In this document: one piece after another, positions 51,915-63,635 of the stretch
How the letters are laid out: every line of letters begins with the position of its first letter
How positions within the stretch are numbered: the stretch's first letter is position 1
Assembly (NCBI GenBank): GCA_033980235.1
Contig: CM067059.1
Span: forward strand, 21,364,494-21,428,493
DNA length: 64,000 nt
Direction: 5' to 3'
Source of the DNA: Diadema setosum
Lineage: Eukaryota > Echinodermata > Echinoidea > Diadematoida > Diadematidae
Notes under the pieces: model-generated
Database searches by the model: none
Seen by the model: only the letters and a program-made list of their open reading frames with translations
Told to the model about the DNA's origin: nothing
Made by a program: the position numbers and the translations under genes

Positions 51915-54900
51915 GTTCGATTTCGGAAATTCATCCATGTATTTGTGCCGTTTGCCTTAATTCATACTCATGTTAATATTATTGACTTTTAGCGATAAAG
52001 ATAATAACTTTGTGCGTATGGACACTGACGTTATTAAATTGTCACGAGACGACCAGTATTAATTGGTCCCATACCTTTAGTTTTATGTTTGTAGAAATTA
52101 AACCTATAGTATAAGTGTTGCCCTGTGGCTGAAAAGACATGTCGGCATTAACGATGCACTGTATTATCATTATCATCGTCAAATGGTTATGTGGATCTTC
52201 TATAAAGACATCAATCTTATTTGACGAGTGATTTGATGAGCTGTAGCCTGTAGGCCCCAATATTTTATTTGAACATGTTGAATCTTCACAATATTGAATA
52301 ATTTGATCATTGTTGATCATGTTGATAACACTTTGTAAACAGCAACACAACAGTTCATGTTAAATGGCGTGAAATTGCGTAGACAGATCTAGATAAGTCT
52401 GTCTGGAGGAGTCTTTTATTTTTTAGACGTTATCGCTTTCCTCGGAGGGGATCCGTGAAGCCAGACGCAGTCTCCGCGGAACAAATCCCCGACGACCAAA
52501 TACAGACCGATCTTTCAGTGAAGCAATTTGCGGAACAGAAGTAAACGTTTCTTTTTGTTTGTTTATTTGATTCCTTTCCATGTTCAGGAATCAACTTGAA
52601 GGAAAACATTGGAGCAAACTTTACAGATTTAACAAGCTTAGAAAAAGACAAGGAGATAGTTTCACTGGCCTGGTTGGACGATACGGAAGACAAGGTTAGT
52701 GTACTTGTCCTACAAAGTATTTTGAGTTTAAATGCACGTGTACTGTGCATTTTCTTCCAATTGATGCAGACATGTGCGCACATGTTTGGGTACATGGAAA
52801 CAGGAACTTGATAGGGTGTGTAAGTGTGTGTCTATGTCGTCTGCTTGGGTATGTGTATGGGGTATGCTTTTGCAGTGGGTGGATGTGTCAGTGTTTTGGG
52901 TGCGCAGCCGCACACTGACGCTGGGGGTGTGGATTATTGTGTAGGGGTATGTAGAGCCGCGGAGCTACTACAGTAGCCCTTTGGTTCAGCTGTACATTTG
53001 TGATGTGGGCGTGTATGAGGTGTGGGGAGGTGCGGGTGTGTCTGTGTGTATGTGTGTGTTTGTGTGTGTGTGTGGGTGTGTGTGGGTGGATGAGTGTGGG
53101 TTTGCGTGTACAATGTATAGTTTTTGAGTGTCGGATGGGTAGCCGGGTCACGAGCCATGCATGCTTTTTTTTTTGCGTGTAATAAGATAAGTCATGTACA
53201 TGTGCAGGGACCAAGTGCAATATTTTGATTATTAAAATACATGTACGTGCACTTGCTGTACTTTGTTTAGTGTTATGTACCTTGTCCTTCAGTTATGTAT
53301 ACATATTTATTTTCCTTTACATGTGAAATTTTTATGGAGACTGTTGCAAAGATTTTTATGCCGTAGTGCATGACAATAAACGATCTGAATCTGAATCTGA
53401 TATACCCAGGTAGCTATTGTTCAATGGCAGTCATCATTTGTAAACAGAAGCAGGATCACTTCGTTCAGAGTCGTATGTTTATAAGTAATCCATATGCTGT
53501 AAATATATGTGCTGTTGTTAGATTTGAGTGAAGTACAATAGTGAAGGAAATGAATTTTAAAGATAATATAAAGTTTTGGTACCTCAAAAAGTTCCCTGAA
53601 TTTCCTTGTCTTAGTTTGTGTTTTAGGTTAAAGTACCTTTCATATAACTAACACTGTGAGACTTACTCGCCCCAAAGTGCTCTCATGTATTAGTAATCAT
53701 GCAATTAACTGCGACCAGCAGCCCCATACGCATAGCGTAATGGGGCTTCGCATTGTAGTATTCAGGATCATGAAAGATTTACTATTGCGGGTAAATATCA
53801 ACTTAAAATCCAAAAATTTCTTCAATTTGAAGACTTACCAATTAAGTTGAAGTATTGAAAACAGGCTTCGGGCAACGTTTGGTTCTGCCAATAGTCCCTT
53901 TCTGTTCGAATTGATGACTGAATTTGACTCGGTCGAGAGGACCTTGGGAGAGCTACATACACTGAATACTACGGCCAGCGCATTGGCACACATCACATGT
54001 GCACAAATTTCACATCACATGTGCACAAATTTCAAATCCATGAATGGATAAGATGTTTGTGTGCGCATTCGCTGGCCATCAATTCAGTGTAGCTCTCCCA
54101 AGGTTCTCTCGACCGAGTCATATTCAGTCATCAATTCGAACAGAAAGGGACTATTGGCAAAAACCAAACGTTGCCCGAAGCCTGTTTTCAATACTTCAAC
54201 TTAACTGGTAAGTCTTCAAATTGAAGAAATTTTTGGATTTTAAGTTGATATTTACCCGCAATACTAAATCTGTCATGATGCTGAATGCTGCAATGCGAAG
54301 CCCCATTTAGCTATGCATATGGGGCTGCTGGTCACAGTTAGCTATGCGTACATGTATGGGGCTGCACGCTGCTGGTCGCAGTTGTCATGCAATAATGGTT
54401 TCGTACAATACGTGTACTACCTCGCCGCCATACGGCGGCGGCTCTGGTACAAAACCATTATTGCATGATTACTTTAACCTGAAACACAAACTAAGACAAG
54501 GAAATTCAGGGAAACTTTTGAGGTACCAAAACTTTATATTATCTTTAACTGTGATTGAAACCTAGAACTTAAGAGCTTGCCATATGTCCTCGTGAATGCT
54601 GGGCAATTCTTTTTCAGAGATTTAATAATCTGTTTTTTCCACACAAAAAAAAAGTTTCATTTGTGAAAAATACAATTATAATTGAATGTTATCCTTGATT
54701 TTACATGAAAATATGAAGAATTTTGAGTGGTGAATAATTGTATTTGTGAACTGTCTTGATTCATCTGGATTCTTTCTTTGATTAGGAGTTTGTTTTTTGT
54801 TCTATTTGATTATTAAAGTAAGAATGAAAAGATAAAAGTTATCTGTGAGGCTGTCTTTCAGCAAGCCTTTAGATATATAATATGCATCGTCTAACAATGT

Positions 54901-57900
54901 ACGTAAATGGACAAAGGCAATCAAATGTGAATTATATTAATAGTATCACACCTAAATGAAACACATAGGTAGAAATGATAATCTTATGGATATCAAAGCA
55001 AATGATAACTATGAGTGTAGCAAAATTGAGATTAAAAAATACATACATCTGTACATCTATGCATTGAAACAATGCATTAATACAAAAACAGAAACAAAAA
55101 GGAACAATGGAAAGAAACATTATCATGACATAGGTTGCGTGTATGGGGTAGACATAATTCTAGAACAAAATGAGAGCTAAGTTGTTTTCAGGGGGCCAAG
55201 AGTTTTGTTTCTCTTGATTTGCTCTCATAAGTTGTTTCATGATTGAACTGCTGTACGAAGTGTGCTGGTTTTTTTATGCCTCCGCAACGAAGTGGCCGGA
55301 GGCATTATGTTTTCGGGTCGTCCGTCCCGTTTTGTTTTTGTCGATATCTCAAGAACCGTGTGGTGGTTTTACATCAAACTTGGTATGAGGGTATATCCTT
55401 GGGGGATAATACTTTGTGTGGATTTTAGGGTCACAGGGTCAAAGGTCAAAGGTCACAGGTTATTTTGTGAAAAAAAAATTGAAATTTCATGTTTTTCTCC
55501 ATATCTCGCAAATGGTTCAAGGTATCTTCATGGAACTTAGTATATATGCTTGTACCGATGGGCAGTGATTATCTAGGGAAGTTGGGGGTCATGGGTCAAA
55601 GGTCAGGGGGGTCAAAGGTCAAGGTCAACTCCTCAAAGGTGCTACTTTCCTTAAAATGCAATATGCCTGAAGGTTATCTTTTTTTTTAACTTGATGTATG
55701 GCATGTATTACCCAATATATATTTTTGGGGAAGTTTCTTGCCAAAAGGTCAAAGGTCAAAAGGTAAAAGGTCAAGTGAAAGTGCTAAATTGCACTTTTTC
55801 CTCCATATCTCGAAAGTTACTCAAGGTATCATCATGAAACTTACATATTTATGCATGTTCAACCTAACAGTGATTCTCTTTGGAACTGTGAGGTCAAAGG
55901 TCAAAGGCCAGGTTTAGATAATGCTATTTTCCCATTTGATACTGAAATTATACTTTTTCTCAATACCTTGAAAATTACTCAATGCATAAACTTATAAAAG
56001 GGTCAAAAGTCAAGTAAAAATCATCAGTTCCCCAAATACCTGTACTCTGACATTTTAATCATTCATCCAGTTGAACCTAGTTCTAGGAAATTGAACATTA
56101 AGCACATTTGTGTCAAACCTGTCATTTTAATATTTTGCCAATTGTGTGAAACTGTCATCACACATTGTCAAGACATTGTACTATAGACCTATTAGGAGAA
56201 CCATGCATTATGGCAGAGGCATATCAGTAGCCGTAGCGATATATCTAGTTTTTTTTTTTTTTTCTAAACAATATGAGGTTTTTATATTCAATTGTAAGTC
56301 ATATTTAATCTTTTTTAGTCCTGGCATTCAAGCAATCAATTTGTAGGTATTGATATAAATCCTGTTTACTGTTGTGATCATCTACCAGTACTTTCAGGTA
56401 ACTGCAAGGGTTCTCTGTTTTGGAGAATGTAAAGCTCCTTGAGGAGATAAGAGTCGGGTTTCATACATATCATGCTCCACTATTCAAAGTAGGTCAAATT
56501 ACTTTGTCGTAAAGGGATAATGTCAAAGTTTGATCAAGAGGATATCTTGCCTCCCTATAACATGAAAGTTATTAACATGAAAATTATAGGGTTTCAGTAA
56601 TTATAACATGTAACACGTAAATACAAAAAAGGCTAAACACGTTTGCTTTAATATCATCAACATAAGGTTTCCACGTTAGTTCTGAGTCTATGATAACCCC
56701 AAGGAACTTGTACTGTTACACTTTTCTCGCAAGACAAACTGTCAATTTTCTTGGTAACATCTCCACTTATTTTACAATATTTTTTAACCTTAAACATAAA
56801 ATGGCTTTTTTAAACACCTGAGCTTGAGTTTGTTGTATAATAACCAGTCACATATTGTACTTTCTCTAGCTCAGTGCAGGGAGGTGGCTTTCCACCTCCC
56901 TGCTCAGTGGGATTTATACTCATTATCAGCCATGTACAAGGAAACTTTGACACTTGATTACTTACTCTAGGTAGGTCATTCTTATATATGATAAACAAAA
57001 GAGGTCCCATATGATGGCTTTCATTACATCACAATTCCATAAATATCAAAGATGATATAGCTTTGTGAGCTTCATAGGTGACATTTTCCTTGATGGGTTT
57101 TGAGACATCCCCTACAGGTGTGGAGACTACCCCTTGAGACAAAAATATGTTCTTCCAAATTCTTTATTCCAGTGTTGTTGGGTTGACTTTCCATTGTCGT
57201 CAGTTGCGGTGCCCATCTCGGTGACCTGAGTAAGTGCTTGGGTGATCAGCCGATGAGCTGACTGTCCTTCAGAGGGCGCTAGAATAATGTCGCAGAATAC
57301 AGATACCTTCAAGTGATTTTAGCTGTTGGTGTGCTGCTTTGCGTCATTGGTTTTGGTGTTCACCTTTTCCAAACAAATCCTATTCCTATTCCTATTCCTA
57401 TTCCTTGTTCCTGTGTTCAGACTGCAAATCTTGTCATGATCCAGCATTAAGATAAAGCAAATATCACAGTGAACAGTTGTGAAAAATCAGAGATATCAAG
57501 CTAAGTTCTCATGAAGTTTGACTCACACAGGCTGACTTGTGCAGCCAAGGTTGTAAATAAAAAGAGTGGTGGTTACCTGTTCACAGACTTTGATATAGTA
57601 TCAATTAAATTGCTTGTAAAGCCTACCCTCATTACAGTCACAATCTAGTGATGTCATCATCAATGTTCTCTCCACTCATTAGGTATTGTTAGGGTTACGA
57701 AATGGCACAGTTCGCCTGTTCAACACCAAGACAACAGAATATGAAGAGGATGTTGTGCAGTGTGACGTGGACAAGGGACTGCTAAAGGGGCTTGGGGTCC
57801 TTGAAGATGACCGACTGGTCTCTTGCCAGGAATCCGGACTAGTCCAGATTTGGGAAAGAGGAAGCGATGAAGCAACAGTAAGTCATTACTTAAGGCTTCT

Positions 57901-60900
57901 GTTCTGTTTTAGTTATTCTGTTGTTGGTGGTGGTGGTTGTTGCTGGTTGTTGGTTGTTGGTTGTTGTTGTTGTTGTTGTTGTCGTCGTCATCGTCGTCGT
58001 TGTTGTGGTGGTGCAAGTGCTAGTGCCCAATATGAAGGGTTCCTGAGAGACCTGTATCGTAAGGGAGCTTATTCCCAGCTTCTGCAGGGTTTCATTTAAT
58101 GTAAGCAAGGCAGCCACATGGTTGTGTGACAGCAGATTATGCATCTCGTCTTGGAAATGTTTAGTCAGTTTCTGTGTATATTACAGTGGGTTCTTAACAG
58201 CATCCAGCATCATATGAGGAATACTTTCTGTGAAGCATATGGACTCAATATTTCAAAAATATGTGCTTCACTAAAGCTCAATTCATGAGAAATATCAGTT
58301 CATTGTTGTATGTGCCACAGTTGTTGTATTTTTAGTTTCATCAGTTAAGTGCATAGAAAGAGTATTCTGCAAAACACAAAGTAATGTGCCAAAAGGTGCT
58401 TTGGAAAAATGCCTTCCTTCACACATTGCATACTCCGCATCACAAAATCGGTTCAAGTTACTGAATGGTTTGTAATGCAACACAAGAAAAGCTAGTTAGG
58501 TTGTCTGTGATGTGAGAACAAGGCAACTGCAGTGAGTTCTTTTTCGCGATCTACTTCCCAAAATCTTGATCAGCTTTTATATTGTCAATCATGAAAACAA
58601 GATGGAATATGGCTAGTTGTCCCCGCCGAACGAGTTCGAGCAGGGGACTATGAAACGGGCTCCGTACGTGTGTGTGTCCGTGTGTCCGTCCGTCCGTCCG
58701 TGCGTCCGTGCGTCCGTCCGTCCGTCCGTCCGTGTGTCCGTGTGTGCGTCCGTGTGTGATCAAAATCTTCAATTTGCTACTTCTCTGTCATTTATGAGCC
58801 AATTTTGATTCTGTTTGCTTTATATGATAGCACTACATGGGAGCTTTGAAACTTCTACACAGAATTTCAGTCGTGACCTTTGACCTTGACCTTTGACCTA
58901 TATTGTACATTTTGCTACAAAATGCTACTCCTTCGCCATTTCTAACCCGATTTCGATTCCGTTTGCTTTATGTGATGGCACTAGGTGAGGGCTTCAAAAC
59001 TTCTACACAGAATTTTGACCTTTGACTTCTTTGACCTTTGACCTTGATTTTTTGACCTATATTGTACATTTTGCTACAAAATGCTACTCCTTCGCCATTT
59101 CTAACCCGATTTCGATTCCGTTTGCTTTATGTGATGGCACTAGGTGAGGGCTTCAAAACTTCTACACAGAATTTTGACCTTTGACTTCTTTGACCTTTGA
59201 CCTTGATTTTTGACCTATATTGTACATTTTGCTACGAAATGCTACTCCTTCGCCATTTTTAACCCGATTTCAATTCCGTTTGCTTTATATGATGGCACTA
59301 GTTGAGGGCTTCAAAACTTCTACACAGAATTTTGACCTTTGACTTCTATGACCTTTGACCTTGATTTTTGACCTATATTGTGCATTTTGCTACAGAATGC
59401 TACTCCTTCGCCATTTCTAACCCGATTTCGATTCCGTTTGCTTTATGTGATAGCACTAGGTGAGGGCTTCAAAACTTCTACACAGAATTTTGACCTTTGT
59501 CTTCTTTGACCTTTGACCTTGATTTTTGACCTATATTGTACATTGGCTACAAAATGCTACTCCTTCGCCATTTCTAACCCAATTTCGATTCCATTTGCTT
59601 TATGTGATGGCACTAGGTGAGGGCTTCAAAACTTCTACACAGAATTTTGACCTTTGACTTCTTTGACCTTTGACCTTGATTTTTTACCTATATTGCACAT
59701 TTTGTTACAAAATGCTACTTCCGGCGGGGACATATGTTACGCACCGCGTAATTTCTACTTTTCCTTGTTTAAGATGTGAGTTTACGCATGATAAATAAGT
59801 CTGTAATGATACTAGTTGTAATGTTTTGGCACTGGTCATTGGGTTTGCAGGCAGGATTCAGCGCCGGATCCAACCTGTGCCGAATGCGGCAACACCCCAA
59901 GCACAGAAACCAGGTTGCCACCGGAGGGAAGGAGAATGATCTCAAAGTCTGGAACCTGGAGAGACCAACAGAACCTGTATTCCGTGCCAAAAATGTAAGT
60001 AGACCACATTTGAGGCCAAAGCCCCCGAGTACATTTCTGTGTTCAGTACGAGAGTTTTGTTTTAACTTAATGCACTGCTGAAATTGTGTATGATTTTGTG
60101 CCAAATTTACTATGTTCCTCTGCCAAGCAATTAGATTTATTTAATTACACAAATACATTAATTATGATCTGATTGTGTTTTACCATTTGTGTTCATTCAA
60201 ATAACAGAAAATTATCTGTAGAAACAGCATCATGATATCATGGGAACGACAAACCTCTTTTCACAAAACTCACTTCACCACGCAAACCTTCAAATATCAG
60301 GCATTAGGAGAAGGTGAAGAAGAAGAAGGTGAGAAGGCGGAAAAACAGAATACAAAGCCAACAGTCATTCCCAATGATGGTGAATTATCTTCAGGTATGA
60401 TTATTGTGCATGAAATCAATATCCCTGTGCAGGTGAGAAACGATTTCCTGGATCTGAGAGTACCCGTGTGGGTGACCGATGTGCAGTTCATGGAGGATTC
60501 GTCTAAGATAGTCACCTGTACAGGCCATCATCAGGTATGACTGTGAAATGCTCAAGACTTGAAAACAGAATACACGGTTGTGTCCATCAATTGTTGTTCT
60601 TTAGACATCCGATCACCCTCCCTTAGAGAATACCTAAGTGCTCATAAAAATGTAAATCTCCGTAACAACTACTGTGGGGTTATTATCCAAGATCGTCAAA
60701 TGTTACCAGTATATAGGCATCCTGCCAATGTTATGTTATCAATAACAAATATTATCAGGCTACGTCTCTGTCAAATTTTCAAATCAAAAGAAGATGTACT
60801 AATCATGCAATGGAGAAAAACCTGAATAATTATAGTCTTATAAAAAATAAAAAAAAAAAGAATGCTAAGGCTTCAAGAGATGAATACCCTCCGTCATCAT

Positions 60901-61416
60901 GGATGATGATATCATAGAACGCCTTTGCTTAATCAGGATTTTTAAAAAAAGAAAAGAAAGTAAGATTAAGAATCTCTTTTTCACAGTTTGTCAACAAACA
61001 GGTGTTATGCAGCTGTATGATTTCTTAGACTCTTGTTAATTTTTGCTTTTTGTTGCTTCATCTCAGGTCAGAGTGTACGACCCTAGCTCACCTCAGAGGA
61101 GGCCTGTGTTTGATATGTCCTTTGATGAATATCCGTTCATTTCTATGGCAATGGTTCCAGGTGACAAGTAAGTATCACTTTGAGTAAGTAGACACTGAAA
61201 CTTATTTTTCCTGTGATTTATCTGTGTGTGTGTGTGGGTAGGCATGACATACTGTTGTAGGACAACCAACAAAAGAAATTCCTGAGAATAGTGGTCCCAC
61301 AAGCGTAAAAAATAGTCCCACAACTGCAATCAATAGATTTTGGCTTTATTTAGTATACGTTTGTGGGACAAACTTACTGTGGGTGTCCTACAAGAGTATG
61401 CCATGACAAGAATGTT

Positions 61417-61466
<50 letters not shown>

Positions 61467-63635
61467 TTTGTTTGTTTGTTTTTCATATTGGCTTGTTTAT
61501 TTCATACTACCTCCTGTGTCAGAAGTTGCATTTAGCAACCAGTGTCTCACTATAAAAAGTTGCATTTTAGAATGAATGAAGCAAATAAATGTAAACACTG
61601 TGCTGAAGTATCATCAAAATCCTCACAGTTTCATTAATGTTATGTCATTCATGCCAGTCCAGGACCACTTTGTTATTGTTTTGTTATGTTTGTTTGTTTT
61701 TTTTTACCCATTTCCTGAGTGTGCATTCTTTAGTGTGAGATGATCTGTGATGGTGTCATGGAGTGTGTGGATATGCTGAAATATGCTGTGTAGTGCTGAA
61801 GGCAGCTGTATTATTGTAAATGATGTTTGCCTAGCCATTCAGAGTGATGAGAGTTGCATTGTACTGTATATTGCAGAAAGCCTTGACATTGATAACCATT
61901 GAACCTACACAGGTGCAAGACATAGCTAAGGTCATTACAAGTGTGTTTGTTAAAAAGGCCCTAAAATATGAAAAAAAAAACCCAAAAAAACTTTGATCAT
62001 ACATGAATGCTGGATGTATGCTTTTTACCTTTCAGGTCAGTGATAGTTGGAAACACACAGGGCAAAATGGCTGAAATTGACTTGCGGAAAGGTAAATCTT
62101 CCCACAGTATCCCTGATTCACTATATAAGAATAGGGTTTGATTTGATTTGATTTATTCTCTGTATGGCATGCATTGCAGTTACATCAATTTTCAGCAATT
62201 TCATTAACACTGTATATCGTTAGGCCTATGGCATTACACATTAATATGGCTATTTTTAACAATTTCAGCAATTTTTGTTATATGTATGCATGTATGTATA
62301 CACATCTGTAATGTAATCACATGAAGTACATCTTAATTTCCATGCAGAACGATTGCCAAGAATAGACAAAAGTTTGACTGTTTGGCAACCGATAGTGTGG
62401 ATAACATTAATGCATTTGTACTTTGGGGTGATTTTTTTTTTATTATTATTAATTCACTCATGCCTTCATAAGAACTATTGATTGCCCAGCTAAAGAGAAA
62501 GATGATATAGACAGACTGGGAATTAAAAAGTGTTCCTTGTTTTCCCTGCCATTCACAAGAATAATTGAAAAAAAAAATGTTAGTTTCTTATTCATAAACT
62601 TGCTTCTGCCATAGAAAAGATTAGTACAATGACAATTACTGTCTGGCAGGCATATTTTTTCTTTGTCCCAAAGCTTATGGGACAATGGGTATTTCATAGA
62701 GTAAACATACTCTGCAGATTATAATAACTGGCTCCTCCTTTTAAATATCTCCAATACATTTCAGTATACATAGATAGCCCGTAGTAATTCCTGTAGTTAT
62801 ACATTTCCTTCGGTTGTTGCACCCGTTACATGCAGAAATGATTGAACAAGACCCCGTTTACAGTGCGGGGCTGGGCCGCGGCTCGGCCACGACCGAGCCC
62901 TCCTTCATTTCAGCGTAAACGTGCAAAAGGCCGAATGCGGGGCCAAAATTGGCCGTGCATTTGGCCACGCTCTGGAGGTGGTCTCGGCCGCAACTCGGCC
63001 GCGGCCAAGCCCGGCCTTTTCTCAGTGTAAACGCAAACTGGACCAAATGCGCGGCCAATTTTAGTCTGGCTTCCAAACCCTCTGCCCGTACTATTTCGCT
63101 ATTCAGGATATTAACCCCCTCAACGTCGAAAACTAGTATAGTTTAAGGTGGTTTTGTCCTGCAAAGGAGTTTTCCTTCGGCAAAGGCCTTTGCCCGAACA
63201 GTGACTTCGTGGCCACAGAATCCAGTTGGCAAAGGGTCTGAAAACCAGACTATACTATACCAAATTGCATTTGTTTGCAAGCAGAGCACCACTACGACAA
63301 AATATTGAAAGGTTTGAATTAAAAGCGCGGCCGAGCTCGGCAGTGTAAACGGACAAAATTGCGGGGCTCGACCGCGACTCGGCCCAGCCCCGCACTGTAA
63401 AGGGGGTCCAAAGGGTCGCACATGATTTAAGACTCTGGTATTTCTGTCTCAGATACTGATGTGGTAGCATTGTTTTCCTGTGACTCAAACAGGGGTCGTT
63501 GGGAGGATATACAAGGGCTTTGCGGGAAGCATTCGGGACATTCGGTGCCATCCCACCCTGCCATTGGTGGCGTCCTGTGGTCTCGACAGGTTCCTGAGGG
63601 TGCACGACAGACAAGACGGTACACTCAAGAGCAAG
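51842..63635 (+). CDS. WDR74: WD repeat-containing protein 74 (Nsa1 homologue), 8 exons, C-terminus off window
   Basis: WD40 beta-propeller protein of the nucleolus and nucleoplasm that takes part in 60S ribosomal subunit assembly and pre-rRNA processing. It is the homologue of yeast Nsa1 and associates with NVL and the MTR4 exosome helicase. Eight exons join in matching phase to 307 codons without a stop; human WDR74 has 385 residues, so about 70 C-terminal residues (tail with nuclear signal) lie beyond 64000. Diagnostic blocks: 'IWVGAQTGILKG' at the N-terminus, 'CRMRQHPKHRNQVATGGKEN', 'EPVFRAKN', 'VRNDFLDLRVPVW', 'VTCTGHHQVRVYDP', 'VIVGNTQGKMAEIDLRKG' and 'RCHPTLPLVASCGLDRFLRV', each at the human position. 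The gene is divergent from the UBR gene, with 1.2 kb between start codons. Confidence 0.95.
51915..52587. other. WDR74 intron 1, nothing recognised
   Basis: 673 bp; no repeat ends. An open frame on the minus strand at the exon 2 boundary has no recognised domain. Confidence 0.5.
52588..52694 (+). CDS. WDR74: WDR74 exon 2
   Basis: Residues 25-60, 'GINLKENIGANFTDLTS' to 'EIVSLAWLDDTEDK', matching the human N-terminal ANFT motif and first propeller strand. GTTCAG acceptor, GTTAGT donor, phase 0. Confidence 0.94.
52800..53110. repeat. GT-rich imperfect microsatellite in WDR74 intron 2
   Basis: Irregular GTGTGT, GGGTGTG and GGATG runs, densest at 53030-53100. They generate Thr/His-rich shadow ORFs on the minus strand. 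Confidence 0.85.
53160..53400 (+). mobile_element. 3' tail of a retroelement (SINE or LINE) candidate
   Basis: Ends 'GACAATAAACGATCTGAATC' followed by repeated TGAATC, a tail form common to LINE and SINE 3' ends. The 5' boundary is uncertain. Confidence 0.5.
53557..54548. mobile_element. 992-bp near-palindromic foldback element
   Basis: The two halves are inverted copies: 'TTAAAGATAATATAAAGTTT' at left returns as 'ACTTTATATTATCTTTAA' at right, and blocks around 'CAGGCTTCGGGCAACGTTTG' and 'GGGAGAGCTACATACACTGA' are mirrored. The centre (about 53995-54055) is a short tandem of 'CACATGTGCACAAATTTC'. The right arm has an extra duplicated 'TATGGGGCTGC'. Confidence 0.93.
54549..55272. other. WDR74 intron 2, nothing recognised
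   Basis: 724 bp AT-rich without defined elements. Confidence 0.5.
55273..56250 (-). mobile_element. Dispersed repeat family A, copy 4
   Basis: Inverted relative to copies 1-3: begins 'TATGCCTCCGCAACGAAGTG' and ends 'GCGATATATCTAGT'. Closest to copy 2 in length and content, but lacks most of the (GACG)n tract. Confidence 0.88.
56610..57012 (-). pseudogene. Degraded LINE reverse transcriptase fragment
   Basis: Minus-strand translation shows 'GPLLFIIYKNDLPRVSNQVS', the RT motif preceding the catalytic box, and after frameshifts a remnant 'LGVIIDSELTWKPYVDDI', typical of CR1/Jockey-type RT thumbs. The catalytic YADD box is degraded. Host retrotransposon relic; no intact ORF. Confidence 0.8.
57013..57682. 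other. WDR74 intron 2, right part
   Basis: A short (CTATTC)n run near 57378-57403; nothing else recognised. Confidence 0.5.
57683..57877 (+). CDS. WDR74: WDR74 exon 3
   Basis: Residues 61-125, 'VLLGLRNGTVRLFNTKTTEY' through 'LVSCQESGLVQIWERGSDEA', one full WD40 blade. ATTAG acceptor, GTAAGT donor, phase 0. It follows a 5-kb intron. Confidence 0.96.
57922..58015. repeat. (TTG)n / (GTC)n trinucleotide repeat
   Basis: GTTGGTGGT, GTTGTTG and GTCGTC runs just after WDR74 exon 3. They let the exon 3 frame read into the intron with a Cys-rich nonsense tail. Confidence 0.9.
58619..59769 (-). mobile_element. Tandem-unit repeat family B, copy 2
   Basis: Inverted relative to copy 1: 'TGTCCCCGCCGAACGAGTTC' at left and 'CCGGCGGGGACATATGTTAC' at right with the shared flank 'ACGCACCGCGTAATTTC'. 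Unit starts at 58776, 58924, 59083, 59241, 59399, 59556 and 59714 give the same 148-bp first and ~158-bp later spacing, with one more unit than copy 1. Confidence 0.9.
59851..59994 (+). CDS. WDR74: WDR74 exon 4
   Basis: Residues 126-173, 'LCRMRQHPKHRNQVATGGKE' then 'NDLKVWNLERPTEPVFRAKN', the most conserved block of the family. TTGCAG acceptor, GTAAGT donor, phase 0. The tandem-repeat element at 58619-59769 ends 81 bp upstream. Confidence 0.97.
60433..60534 (+). CDS. WDR74: WDR74 exon 5
   Basis: Residues 174-207, 'VRNDFLDLRVPVWVTDVQFM' to 'IVTCTGHHQ', joining directly after 'AKN' as in human AKNVRNDWLDLRVP. GTGCAG acceptor, GTATGA donor, phase 0. An in-frame upstream extension from 60301 is possible (see findings). 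Confidence 0.96.
60535..61066. other. WDR74 intron 5, nothing recognised
   Basis: 532 bp; the 88-codon ORF here has no recognised domain. Confidence 0.5.
61067..61167 (+). CDS. WDR74: WDR74 exon 6
   Basis: Residues 208-241, 'VRVYDPSSPQRRPVFDMSFD' then 'EYPFISMAMVPGD', matching human VRVYDPASPQRRPV. TCTCAG acceptor, GTAAGT donor, phase 2. Confidence 0.97.
61241..61410. repeat. 170-bp palindromic element flanked by GT repeats
   Basis: Left 'GGCATGACATACTGTTGTAG' is inverted at right ('TACAAGAGTATGCCATGACA'); inner 'AGTCCCACAA' words mirror 'TTTGTGGGAC'. GT microsatellites adjoin both ends. Confidence 0.7.
61416..61480. repeat. (GT)n then (GTTT)n microsatellite
   Basis: About 22 GT units followed by four GTTT units in WDR74 intron 6. 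Confidence 0.95.
62036..62091 (+). CDS. WDR74: WDR74 exon 7
   Basis: Residues 241-260, 'KSVIVGNTQGKMAEIDLRK', matching human SVIVGNTHGQLAEIDLR. TTTCAG acceptor, GTAAAT donor, phase 1. Confidence 0.97.
62092..62849. other. WDR74 intron 7, left part
   Basis: Short (GATTT)n near 62140-62155; otherwise nothing recognised. Confidence 0.5.
62850..63408 (-). mobile_element. GC-rich palindromic repeat family D, copy 2
   Basis: Opposite orientation to copy 1: same ends ('GACCCCGTTTACAGTGCG' and its inverse), same internal 'TATTTCGCTATTCAGGATAT' and 'GCAAAGGCCTTTGCCCG' blocks. It stops 84 bp before WDR74 exon 8. Confidence 0.88.
63493..63635 (+). CDS. WDR74: WDR74 exon 8
   Basis: Residues 260-307, 'GRIYKGFAGSIRDIRCHPTL' and 'PLVASCGLDRFLRVHDRQ', the last propeller blade. 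AACAG acceptor, GTAGGC donor, phase 0. The next exon is outside the window. Confidence 0.96.

Noticed and set aside
57686..58099. WDR74 exon 3 frame continuing into a Cys/Arg-rich tail
   Set aside because: The GTAAGT donor at 57878 and exon 4 phase match human WDR74; the tail is the TTG/GTC microsatellite read as protein.
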